Positions 17,109 to 24,971 of a stretch of 41,113 bases of DNA are shown piece after piece. Location of the stretch: NCBI GenBank assembly GCA_047605865.1, contig JASGFC010000015.1, positions 1 through 41,113 on the forward strand, read 5' to 3'. The stretch comes from JASGDC01 sp047605865. Lineage in GTDB: Bacteria > Actinomycetota > Actinomycetes > Actinomycetales > Micrococcaceae. Position numbers and translations under genes: made by a program. The first letter of the stretch is position 1, and every line of letters starts with the position of its first letter. Below the pieces are notes generated by a model that saw only the letters and a list, made by a program, of their open reading frames with translations, searched no databases and was not told the DNA's origin.

Positions 17109-19727
17109 TTAAGACCTATATTGTTGCAAAAGTTGAGCACAACGAATCAAACCAATGTGAGAATATGCTTGTGGAGTATTACCAAGGTGCATTTCTACTG
17201 CTGGATCGTATTCTTCAGGCATATTTCCTGTAGGACCACCCAATGCACACAGTTTTCCATATAACTCAAGGGCATCATCAATTCGACCTACACCAACAAG
17301 AGCCTCAATGAGCCAAGTGGTACAAATATGGAATCCGCCCTCAAGCCCAGGTAAACCATCATCATAGCGATACCTAAAAACTGTAGGACCGACTCGTAAT
17401 TCTTTCTCAATGAACGCCACGGTTTTTTTGAAACGCTCATCTTCCATGTCAATTAAGCCGGTAAGACCAATATGCAAAATGGCTGAGTCTGCATCGTCAC
17501 TATCGTAAGCAACAGTATAAGATTGTGATTTTTCACTCCAGCCTTTTTCTAAGACCTCTTCACGAATTGTATCTGCTGTCTTTTTCCAACTATCAGGGAA
17601 TTGACGCCCAAAAGTTTTAGCAACATGTAAAGCACGATCAATAGTGAACCAACACATAACTTTGGTATAGACATGATGGCGAGGCATCATACGTGCTTCC
17701 CAAATACCGTGATCTTCTTCCATCCATCGTGCTTGAACTGCTTCTACCATTTGACTTAGAAGACCCCATTGGAAGTCAGTAACAGCACCTTGAACATGAG
17801 TAAGATTGTCAATAAGTTGAGCAATGGGACCAAAAACGTCAAGTTGTACTTGGTGATCTGCAGCGTTACCAATTCTAACGGGACGAGAACCGGCATATCC
17901 TGGAAGATGATCCAAAACAGCCTCTGTAGCAGTACCCTTACCATCTAGTGGATATAACGGTTTAAGCCACTGAGCTCCGTTGCTTTCCTCAAGGATTCTA
18001 GCAAGCCAATCTAAGAAACGTGTTGCTTCTTCAGTTGAACCTAAGTTCACCAAAGCGTTGACAGTCATTGAACCGTCACGAAGCCAACAATAACGATAAT
18101 CCCAGTTACGAATACCACCAATACCTTCAGGGAGCGATGTTGTTGCAGCAGCTAACACTCCACCAGTAGTTTTATGGCATAAAGCACGAAGCAATAATGC
18201 TGAACGCTTAACAATTTGTGTTTTAAAACTTGGAATTTCAAGTTCGTTCATCCAATTATGGCTTTCACCAATAAAATCATTACGAACTAATTCTTCTTTT
18301 GCGAATTCAGGTTCATATCCGAAGTGTCCTAGCCGAAGAATTAGAATTAGTTTGTCTTCGCTAAGATCTACTTCAAGCTCTGCAGAAGAAGTATTACCTT
18401 CTTGATTAATGCTAAATTCTCCACGATTAGAGTAAAGTTCAATGACTTCACCAACACCATTGAGAGAAACTTTATTTCCAGTTACTTCCAAATTGAAAGG
18501 TGCAGAAGCATAGCCAGGACGAGGAACATATTTCACTTTAACCGTACTAGTACCTTCAATAACTCTTACAAGACATGTTTGACCTTCTGAAACAGGAGCA
18601 AAATAGTCAATAACTTTAAACTCTGCCCATCGTGTTTCTGCGACCATAGAATCTCTGATATAACGCTGACCTAATACTTTAGTGCCGTTTGTGCTTTCAA
18701 TACCAAAATATCCAGCTGGCTCGCCGCCCAGAAGGTGTGCAAATAATGATTCTGAGTCTGGCATAGGGTGTGTCATCCAACAGACTTTTGCATCAGGAGT
18801 CAAAATAGCTGAATTATTACCATTACCAATGAGAGTAAAACGTTCAATAGGAACAGCTTCCTCACCAAAAAGCCAAGCTCTTCTTGATTCAAAGAGATAA
18901 GAAAGTGCGATAGCTACTTCTTCTGGATCTTTGACTGAATATTGTGCACGCGATTTTCCACTACCAACTTTGATGCCGATATCTGGACCACGAAGTGTCT
19001 TAAAAGCTTTTTCATCTGCAATACCATCACCAAAATAAACAGCAGCACTTGCTGAACATGATTTACGAATAGACTTTAAAGCTTTACCTTTTGAAGTTTT
19101 AATAACTGAAAGGTCAATTACTTTTTTACCATGGGTACGATAAATGTTAAGCTCATCAGCAAATTCTTGCGTTTTACGTGCAACCAACTCCGCATTTTCA
19201 CGAGGAGCATTACGATAGTGGATTGCAATCCCATGAGGTTTTTTCTCTATGAAAACACCTTTTCGCTTCTTTGCAAGTTTTTTACCGGCTTTAATAAGTT
19301 TCTTAAGAGCTTTTTTCTTCTTCTTTGGTAATTCTTCAAGGTATCCAACATCAAATTCTGAACCGTGAGAACCTACTAAGTGCACTTCGTTCGGAAGACG
19401 AGAAATAGCAGCTAAGTCTCGTAGTGAACGACCAGAAATAACAGCAGTATCTGTTTGTGGTAACGAAGCTAGCGCTCTTAAGCCAACAAGGCTATCGTGT
19501 GTTGGTAAGGCTTTATGTGGTTTATCCGCTAAAGGAGCGATTGTGCCATCATAGTCAGTTGCAATCAACAAATTTGGTTCACGGGCAACAGTTTTTAAGG
19601 CAGTTGTTAACTCAGGATCTAATGCTTGAATAGCAGGAGAATGAGCTAATCTGGAAACTTTATCTATTGAAAGCGAATTTTTTAATAAAGCGCTATCAGT
19701 CATAAGTAATTGAGGGTTATCGACCAT
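17109..19727 (-). CDS. Trehalose-6-phosphate phosphatase / GH15 glycoside hydrolase fusion
   Basis: An 872-residue two-domain enzyme. Residues about 50-280 are a HAD-superfamily trehalose-6-phosphate phosphatase (OtsB-like): nucleophile region ATDYDGT (D58, D60), VISGRS, and GDGIADEKAF for Mg2+ binding, with a lysine-rich loop at 134-162. Residues about 290-870 are a glycoside hydrolase family 15 catalytic region: GIRNWDYRYCWLRDGS, the general-acid region GIWEAR (E677) and the general-base region LEGGFHICTTWL (E796). Actinobacterial GH15 enzymes include trehalases and glucoamylases. If the GH15 half is a trehalase, one polypeptide would convert trehalose 6-phosphate to trehalose and then glucose. 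No OtsA is in the window. The start could alternatively be the ATG eight codons later. Confidence 0.9.
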   Translation of the reverse strand: MVDNPQLLMTDSALLKNSLSIDKVSRLAHSPAIQALDPELTTALKTVAREPNLLIATDYDGTIAPLADKPHKALPTHDSLVGLRALASLPQTDTAVISGRSLRDLAAISRLPNEVHLVGSHGSEFDVGYLEELPKKKKKALKKLIKAGKKLAKKRKGVFIEKKPHGIAIHYRNAPRENAELVARKTQEFADELNIYRTHGKKVIDLSVIKTSKGKALKSIRKSCSASAAVYFGDGIADEKAFKTLRGPDIGIKVGSGKSRAQYSVKDPEEVAIALSYLFESRRAWLFGEEAVPIERFTLIGNGNNSAILTPDAKVCWMTHPMPDSESLFAHLLGGEPAGYFGIESTNGTKVLGQRYIRDSMVAETRWAEFKVIDYFAPVSEGQTCLVRVIEGTSTVKVKYVPRPGYASAPFNLEVTGNKVSLNGVGEVIELYSNRGEFSINQEGNTSSAELEVDLSEDKLILILRLGHFGYEPEFAKEELVRNDFIGESHNWMNELEIPSFKTQIVKRSALLLRALCHKTTGGVLAAATTSLPEGIGGIRNWDYRYCWLRDGSMTVNALVNLGSTEEATRFLDWLARILEESNGAQWLKPLYPLDGKGTATEAVLDHLPGYAGSRPVRIGNAADHQVQLDVFGPIAQLIDNLTHVQGAVTDFQWGLLSQMVEAVQARWMEEDHGIWEARMMPRHHVYTKVMCWFTIDRALHVAKTFGRQFPDSWKKTADTIREEVLEKGWSEKSQSYTVAYDSDDADSAILHIGLTGLIDMEDERFKKTVAFIEKELRVGPTVFRYRYDDGLPGLEGGFHICTTWLIEALVGVGRIDDALELYGKLCALGGPTGNMPEEYDPAVEMHLGNTPQAYSHIGLIRCAQLLQQYRS

Positions 19728-19782
19728 GTTTCTAGTTTACACTCGGTCCTTTCTCTTAGCTAACTGAAAAGAGTTCATAAAA

Positions 19783-20838
19783 TCAAGGAACTCGCTTAGT
19801 CCACTCTTCAGTTTCAAATTTTTCTTCACATAGTTTTTTAGCTTCAGCAAGTTCTTCTTCAGTTAAGCGATCTTCAGTAGCATTGTAATTTTCTAAGAAG
19901 AAATTTTTAAGGTAATCAATGAGTTCTTGACGAGTTTTACCTGTTTGACGTTTCAAAGGGTCAACACGTTTTTTAGCACTCTTGATTCCTTTATCTGAAA
20001 TTTTAGTTTTACCAATACGTAAAACTTCCATCATTTTGTCTGCATCAATATCATAGGACATTGTAACGTGGTGTAGGACTACTCCATTGGCGAAGCGTTT
20101 CTGAGCAGCACCACCAATTTTTCCTTGATCTGTAGCAATATCATTTAATGGTTTATAAAAAGCGTTGATACCAAGGCTTGCAAATGCGTCCATAACCCAC
20201 TGATCAAGAAATGCGTATGAGTCTTCAAAAGAAAGTTCATCAACAAGAGTTTCTGGAACATATATAGAATATGTAATGCAGTTTCCTGGTTCCATAAACA
20301 TTGCGCCACCACCAGAAATACGACGGACTACTGAAACATCGTGTTCTTTGAGTCCTTCTGGGTCAACCTCATTAACGAAAGATTGGAAACTACCAATCAC
20401 TACTGCAGCAGAGTTCCAGGTCCAAAAACGAAGCGTTGGTCCACGTTTTCCTGCAGCAATTTCATCACAAATAACTTGATCTAAGGCAACATTCATTTCA
20501 GCAGACATTTCTGAAGCAGGAATAACTGCGAAATCATGTTGATCCCAAGTAGTAGATTTCTTAAGAGCTCTACGAACTGCTGAAACTACAGAATCTGGCG
20601 TGAAACCTGTAAAGTAGGTGTGCCGAGGAACACTACTATTAATAAGCTTTACAAGTTTTTCACGGGAATCGTGGATAGAAGCACCTTCAAATGCTCCGTT
20701 AATAGCCTCAAGAGCCTCATCTGGTTCTAGGAAAAAGTCACCGCTGAGAGAAAAATTCCTAAAAGTGTCTTTTTCAACATCGAATTCAACAACTATGAAT
20801 TTTCCATCAGGTACTTTGTATTCACCATGATATTTCAT
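19783..20838 (-). CDS. lplA: Lipoate-protein ligase A family protein
   Basis: A 351-residue lipoyl/octanoyl ligase that would attach lipoate to 2-oxoacid dehydrogenase E2 and glycine cleavage H proteins. The catalytic domain is at residues about 110-300, with VVRRISGGGAMFMEPGN (lipoate-AMP site) and KIGGAAQKRFANGVVLHHVTM containing the conserved lysine. Unusually, the small accessory domain (YKVPDGKFIVVEF and SGDFFLEPDEALEAIN) is at the N-terminus, residues 1-75, whereas E. coli LplA carries it at the C-terminus. The gene stands alone after a terminator. Confidence 0.9.
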   Translation of the reverse strand: MKYHGEYKVPDGKFIVVEFDVEKDTFRNFSLSGDFFLEPDEALEAINGAFEGASIHDSREKLVKLINSSVPRHTYFTGFTPDSVVSAVRRALKKSTTWDQHDFAVIPASEMSAEMNVALDQVICDEIAAGKRGPTLRFWTWNSAAVVIGSFQSFVNEVDPEGLKEHDVSVVRRISGGGAMFMEPGNCITYSIYVPETLVDELSFEDSYAFLDQWVMDAFASLGINAFYKPLNDIATDQGKIGGAAQKRFANGVVLHHVTMSYDIDADKMMEVLRIGKTKISDKGIKSAKKRVDPLKRQTGKTRQELIDYLKNFFLENYNATEDRLTEEELAEAKKLCEEKFETEEWTKRVP

Positions 20839-20875
20839 CTTAACCTTCTCATTCTTTGGGGATTAGATAGTTTGT

Positions 20876-20923
20876 TTTATGTAAAAAGGAGGGCTCTTAA
20901 AAGAACCCCCCTTTTTACATAAA
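20876..20923. terminator. Rho-independent terminator after rpmE2
   Basis: Two 18-nt arms (20876-20893 and 20906-20923) pair with one mismatch; the GC core GGAGGG/CCCCCC is flanked by A5 on one side and T5 on the other, so a classic stem plus U-run forms in both directions. It lies 8 bp after the rpmE2 stop and before lplA on the same strand, so its main job is probably to end the L31 transcript. Confidence 0.88.
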
Positions 20924-20931
20924 TTTAAAGA

Positions 20932-21264
20932 TTATTGTGCATCTTCAGAATCTGAACTTTCAGCAGATGTGTCAGAAGAATTTTCTTCTTGTGAGCTAGA
21001 TTTCTTCGCAGAGGCACCAAAGCCTTTAAAGCGATCATTGAAACGTTCTACACGACCTGCAGAGTCAAGGATACGCTGTTTACCAGTATAGAAAGGATGC
21101 GATGCAGAAGAAATTTCTACGTCAATGACAGGATAAGTTTTGCCTTCAAAATCGATAGTTTTTTCATCACGAGGGGTTGCAGTTGATTTAGTTAAGAACT
21201 TCTCTCCTGAAGAAAGATCGTTGAATACAACATCATTGTATTCTGGATGAATGTCTGATTTCAC
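20932..21264 (-). CDS. rpmE2: 50S ribosomal protein L31 type B
   Basis: Type B ribosomal protein L31, the zinc-independent paralogue: MKSDIHPEYNDVVFND at the N-terminus, SSASHPFYTGKQ in the middle and RVERFNDRFKGF near the end, with no Cys residues at all. Residues 1-85 match the family; residues 86-110 are a low-complexity Ser/Glu/Asp tail that is longer than usual. In many Actinobacteria the type B gene is derepressed by Zur when zinc is low, but I see no convincing Zur box in the 128 bp upstream. Confidence 0.96.
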   Translation of the reverse strand: MKSDIHPEYNDVVFNDLSSGEKFLTKSTATPRDEKTIDFEGKTYPVIDVEISSASHPFYTGKQRILDSAGRVERFNDRFKGFGASAKKSSSQEENSSDTSAESSDSEDAQ

Positions 21265-21380
21265 GTTTATTTACCTCAGATTGAAATGAATAATAAAAAT
21301 AACTCTTACACTATACAAGGTATCGGGCTTAAAACCAAGTTAATGATGAGCTTTTAGCAGTGGATTTTTCCTTCATGACG

Positions 21381-21386
21381 TAAAAT
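21381..21386 (+). promoter_or_regulatory. -10 element giving a probable leaderless DUF3099 mRNA
   Basis: TAAAAT ends 6 nt before the ATG of the DUF3099 gene (TAAAATAGAACTATG). Nothing resembling a Shine-Dalgarno sequence lies between the two, so the transcript would begin at or very near the start codon. The -35 region is not well conserved. Confidence 0.5.
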
Positions 21387-21392
21387 AGAACT

Positions 21393-21695
21393 ATGTCTCA
21401 AGCAGAACATGAAGTTTACTCTATAACCAGCGCTCAAGAGTCTCGACACGAAGATATCTCTCTTCGTACAAGGAACTACCTTATTTCAATGTCAATTCGT
21501 GTTGTCTGCTTTGCTGGAGCAGTTTTTGTTGAAGGCTGGATGCGCTGGGCCATGCTAATTGCAGCCGCAGTCCTTCCTTATTTTGCAGTACTTTATGCTA
21601 ATACTGGACAAGAAAATAAAAACTATCAGGCTTCTTACTTTGAGGAACATGAACAATCACTACCTTTTAACATGACAAAAGGCCTTCATCGCTAA
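21393..21695 (+). CDS. DUF3099 family small membrane protein
   Basis: A 100-residue actinobacterial DUF3099 protein of unknown function, with two hydrophobic helices (about residues 28-46 and 48-68), a polar N-terminus (YSITSAQESRHEDISLRTRNY) typical of the family, and a charged C-terminus. It begins a four-gene plus-strand cluster with a Cys/His protein, SURF1 and an unknown protein, and its stop codon overlaps the next ATG by one base (TAATG). Confidence 0.82.
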   Translation: MSQAEHEVYSITSAQESRHEDISLRTRNYLISMSIRVVCFAGAVFVEGWMRWAMLIAAAVLPYFAVLYANTGQENKNYQASYFEEHEQSLPFNMTKGLHR

Positions 21696-21904
21696 TGTTT
21701 AATGAATTAACTTACATTAAGTGTTCTAGAGCTGGTTGTGAAAATCGTGCACACTACATCGTGCAATGGAATAACCCAAAAATCCATAGTGCCGATCGTA
21801 GAAAAGAATGGACGAGTTGTTCAGAACACTTGAAATATTTTGAACATTTTCTCTCAATTCGAGGCTTTTATAAAGATACTCTTGAACTAAAGGATAATAC
21901 ATGA
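21695..21904 (+). CDS. Small Cys/His-rich protein, possible zinc ribbon
   Basis: A 69-residue protein with CSRAGCENRAHY near the N-terminus and TSCSEHLKYF in the middle, giving a C-x4-C ... C-x2-H arrangement that could hold one zinc ion. I recognise it only as a small conserved actinobacterial protein whose homologues are sometimes mislabelled acetone carboxylase; nothing here supports that activity. It overlaps SURF1 by 4 bp (ATGA), so it is coupled to a cytochrome oxidase assembly gene. Confidence 0.8.
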   Translation: MFNELTYIKCSRAGCENRAHYIVQWNNPKIHSADRRKEWTSCSEHLKYFEHFLSIRGFYKDTLELKDNT

Positions 21905-22740
21905 AAAAGTATTCCTTCCTTTTCTCCAGCCAATGGTTAAAGTACTTTCTCATTACAGCACTTTTCGCTGTCTGCTGTTATTTTTTAGGACAGTGGCAAT
22001 ACGGTAGACATCTTGAACGTATGGAACAAATTAATACTGTCAATACTAATTACAATCAAACACCGGTGCCTTTTGAAACTATCAAACAAGATTTCAACTC
22101 TTTACCAGAAAACAAGACATGGACGCATTTTAAAGTCAAAGGTCACTATATTTCACAAGATACTCGTATTGCTCGAAATAGAACTGTTGATTCTCACACA
22201 GGTTTTGAAGTGTTGGTACCTTTTAAAGCAGATGATGGGACTATCTTCATTGTTGATCGTGGTTGGATTCCACTTGGTGAGAAAAAAGATGGCTATCCCG
22301 ATAATGTTCCTAGCGCTCCCTCAGGGGAAATTACCCTCATAGCTCGCATTAAAGCAGGAGAAACTACTATTAATCGTGATGCTCCTGAAGGTCAAATTTC
22401 TGCAATCAATATTTCCGAATATCAAAAAATGGTTTCTTATCCTTTATCCCCTGCAGCATACGCACTCATGGAATCAGAAACTCCCCCTGTACAAAATACA
22501 CCTCAGCAATTGCCTGCACCTGATATGGATCCAGGATCGCATTTATCGTATACATGGCAATGGTATGCCTTTGGTATGCTAGCTTTTTGTGGTCTTTTTT
22601 ACTCTGCACGCTCACAAGCACGTATAATGGATGAAGACCCCTCAGTAAAAGAAGCGTCACCTACGAAATCTGGGTTCACGGATGAAGATTATGAAGACGC
22701 CATACTTGATAAGATAGAGGATGCAAAGGAACAAAATTGA
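21901..22740 (+). CDS. SURF1-family cytochrome oxidase assembly protein
   Basis: SURF1 helps insert heme A into cytochrome c oxidase; the heme A synthase gene ctaA is also in this window. The 279-residue protein has the family layout: an N-terminal membrane helix (about residues 11-32, ending LGQWQYGRH), an extracytoplasmic domain with VDRGWIPLG, and a second membrane helix (about 218-236, beginning SYTWQWYAFG). The C-terminal 45 residues are acidic and cytosolic. It overlaps the previous and next genes by 4 bp. Confidence 0.92.
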   Translation: MKKYSFLFSSQWLKYFLITALFAVCCYFLGQWQYGRHLERMEQINTVNTNYNQTPVPFETIKQDFNSLPENKTWTHFKVKGHYISQDTRIARNRTVDSHTGFEVLVPFKADDGTIFIVDRGWIPLGEKKDGYPDNVPSAPSGEITLIARIKAGETTINRDAPEGQISAINISEYQKMVSYPLSPAAYALMESETPPVQNTPQQLPAPDMDPGSHLSYTWQWYAFGMLAFCGLFYSARSQARIMDEDPSVKEASPTKSGFTDEDYEDAILDKIEDAKEQN

Positions 22741-23291
22741 CAAGTAACGTACTGCCTCCATTGCCTGCACAGTTTAGGCGTGGAGATGATATCTACGAGA
22801 TTAAAGTTGGTGTTTTTGCTTCTCAGGAAGAAATATTACACGATATCTTCGATACCTTTTCAGATATGTTAGCTTCTCCAGAAAAATTTGGACTTCCTCA
22901 AATTCCTTATGACATGTCTTTTGTTGGACCTGATGCTCAAGTATCACCAGATCCTAATAACCTAACTACGGTTGCAGAATTGTACCTTGAACAGCAAGAT
23001 TCATGGCAAGCACTTCATATTGGTCAAGACCCAGAGGATCGAAAACTTCATGAAATTCGTATTGGGCTTTATGGAACTGAAGAGCAAGCCTACCTAGTTC
23101 AATCTTTATTACTTAACCATTTAAGCCCTATGGATGCGCATGGAGCACCGCTTCTAGACAACGATTACCAATGGAAAACTTGGATTCTGTCCCCTGTTCA
23201 ACATGCAGGAGAATATGGGAATTATACACATGAATATCTCTACGCTCGTCATGGGGATATCATCATTGACCCTAAAAAATATCAGTACTAG
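22737..23291 (+). CDS. Unknown protein with internal duplication
   Basis: A 184-residue soluble protein with no family I can name. Two stretches align with each other at an offset of 85 residues: YEIKVGVFASQEE (20-32) and HEIRIGLYGTEEQ (105-117), each followed by a helix, indicating two copies of a small alpha/beta module. There are no Cys residues, membrane segments or signal peptide. It starts with TTG overlapping the SURF1 stop (TTGA), so it is co-translated with SURF1. The 78 bp after it, before the converging ABC-F gene, contain only a weak imperfect hairpin (around 23309-23333). Confidence 0.75.
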   Translation: MTSNVLPPLPAQFRRGDDIYEIKVGVFASQEEILHDIFDTFSDMLASPEKFGLPQIPYDMSFVGPDAQVSPDPNNLTTVAELYLEQQDSWQALHIGQDPEDRKLHEIRIGLYGTEEQAYLVQSLLLNHLSPMDAHGAPLLDNDYQWKTWILSPVQHAGEYGNYTHEYLYARHGDIIIDPKKYQY

Positions 23292-23369
23292 TTATTAAGT
23301 TCGTCTATTGGTACCATTTTTGCTCGGTATTTCCAATGCTTTTGTACTTAACATACAGACTTGTGAATT

Positions 23370-24968
23370 TTAGGCCATCTCGATAAGGTCTAAATAATCT
23401 GCACTCCATAAATCCTCATCACCATCTGGCATAATAATCACGCGCTCTGGGTTAAGTGCTTCTACTGCTCCTTCATCATGTGAAACCATGATAATTGCGC
23501 CTTTATAACTTCTTAACGCAGCTAAGATTTCTTCACGACTTGCAGGATCAAGGTTGTTCGTTGGCTCATCTAAAAGTAAAACGTTCGCTGAAGATGCTAC
23601 CAATATAGCCAATGCTAATCTTGTCTTTTCACCACCAGAAAGGACACCAGCAGGTTTTTGAATATCATCACCAGAGAACATAAAAGACCCCAAAAGATTT
23701 TTCACTTGTTCATCAGTTAAGTGTGGCGAATTTTTGGACATATTGCTAAATACACTTTGCTCAACTTCAAGGGTTTCATGCTCTTGAGCGTAATAACCAA
23801 TTTTTACACCAAAGCCTTGTTCAACTTTTCCAGTATCAGGATCAAGTTCTCCAGCAAGCATTTTTAAAAGAGTAGTCTTTCCAGCTCCGTTAAGGCCCAA
23901 GATGACTAGACGAGAGCCTTTATCTACAGCAACATTAACACTGGTAAAAATTTCTTGTGAACCATAAGATTTAGAAAGATCAGTAGCCATAAGAGGAGTT
24001 TTTCCACAAGGAGCAGGATCAGGGAAACGTATGCGTGCAACTCTTTCATTTCGAGGAACCTCAGCAAGACCTCGCGTTAATTTTTCTGCTCTCTTGAGCA
24101 TATTCTGTGCGACGGTTGCTTTTGAAGCCTTAGCACGAAATTTATTTGCCTGAGAAATGAGCTGCTCAGCTTTCTTTTCTGCAGTTGCTCGCTCTTTTTT
24201 ACGACGTTTTTCATCTGCTTCACGAGCTTTAACATAGGAATCCCACCCCATGTTATACATATCGATAGTACCTCGTTGGGCATCAAGGAAAAAAACTTTA
24301 TTGACTGTAGAACGGATTAGATCGATATCATGGCTAATAATCATTAAGCTACCTTGATAATTCATGAGAAATTGGCGCAACCATTCAATAGAATCTGCAT
24401 CCAAATGGTTAGTTGGCTCATCTAAAAGCATAGTATCTGAATCAGCAAATAAAATTCTTGCTAATTCAATACGCCTTCGTTGCCCACCCGATAAAGTCCC
24501 CAATGGTTGATCTAACACGGAACCAGGCAAAGAAAGATTTGCAGCAATTGTTGCAGCTTCAGACTCTGCTGCATACCCTCCCCTTGCAACAAAAGTAGCT
24601 TCTATTTTTGAATACTGTTTCATTGCTTTTTCTTGAATATTTTCATCAGAGCTTGCCATATCAAGTTCAGCTTGGCGCAATTTCTTAATGACAGTATCTA
24701 AATCTCTTGCAGAAAGAATTCGATCACGAGCTGTCTGCCCCAAATCCCCTGTGCGTGGATCTTGAGGCAAGTAGCCTATCGTGCCTTGACGAATGATGCT
24801 ACCTTGATAAGGTTCATCTAAACCGGCTAGCACCTTTGTTAAAGTTGTCTTTCCAGCACCATTACGCCCTACAAGCCCAATTTTATTACCTTGGTCTACT
24901 CGAAAGGTAACATTATCCATAAGTATTCGAGCGCCAGCCCTTAGTTCTATATTTTCTGCTGAGATCAT
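23370..24968 (-). CDS. ABC-F family ATPase
   Basis: A 532-residue soluble protein with two ABC ATPase domains and no membrane segments. Domain 1 has GRNGAGKTT and LSGGQRRRIELAR; domain 2 has GLNGAGKTT and LSGGEKTRLALAI. Between them lies the charged linker (about residues 235-300, rich in Lys, Arg, Glu and Ala) that reaches the ribosomal peptidyl-transferase region in characterised ABC-F proteins. Such proteins act in translation or antibiotic resistance; an ABC-F gene downstream of suf genes is also seen in mycobacteria, which suggests a housekeeping role. It lies 3 bp after the esterase gene and ends the suf-directed run. Confidence 0.92.
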   Translation of the reverse strand: MISAENIELRAGARILMDNVTFRVDQGNKIGLVGRNGAGKTTLTKVLAGLDEPYQGSIIRQGTIGYLPQDPRTGDLGQTARDRILSARDLDTVIKKLRQAELDMASSDENIQEKAMKQYSKIEATFVARGGYAAESEAATIAANLSLPGSVLDQPLGTLSGGQRRRIELARILFADSDTMLLDEPTNHLDADSIEWLRQFLMNYQGSLMIISHDIDLIRSTVNKVFFLDAQRGTIDMYNMGWDSYVKAREADEKRRKKERATAEKKAEQLISQANKFRAKASKATVAQNMLKRAEKLTRGLAEVPRNERVARIRFPDPAPCGKTPLMATDLSKSYGSQEIFTSVNVAVDKGSRLVILGLNGAGKTTLLKMLAGELDPDTGKVEQGFGVKIGYYAQEHETLEVEQSVFSNMSKNSPHLTDEQVKNLLGSFMFSGDDIQKPAGVLSGGEKTRLALAILVASSANVLLLDEPTNNLDPASREEILAALRSYKGAIIMVSHDEGAVEALNPERVIIMPDGDEDLWSADYLDLIEMA

Positions 24969-24971
24969 ACT

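Noticed and set aside
23309..23333. Possible terminator between the SURF1 cluster and the ABC-F gene
   Set aside because: The stem needs bulges and has no U-run; too weak to list as a feature.
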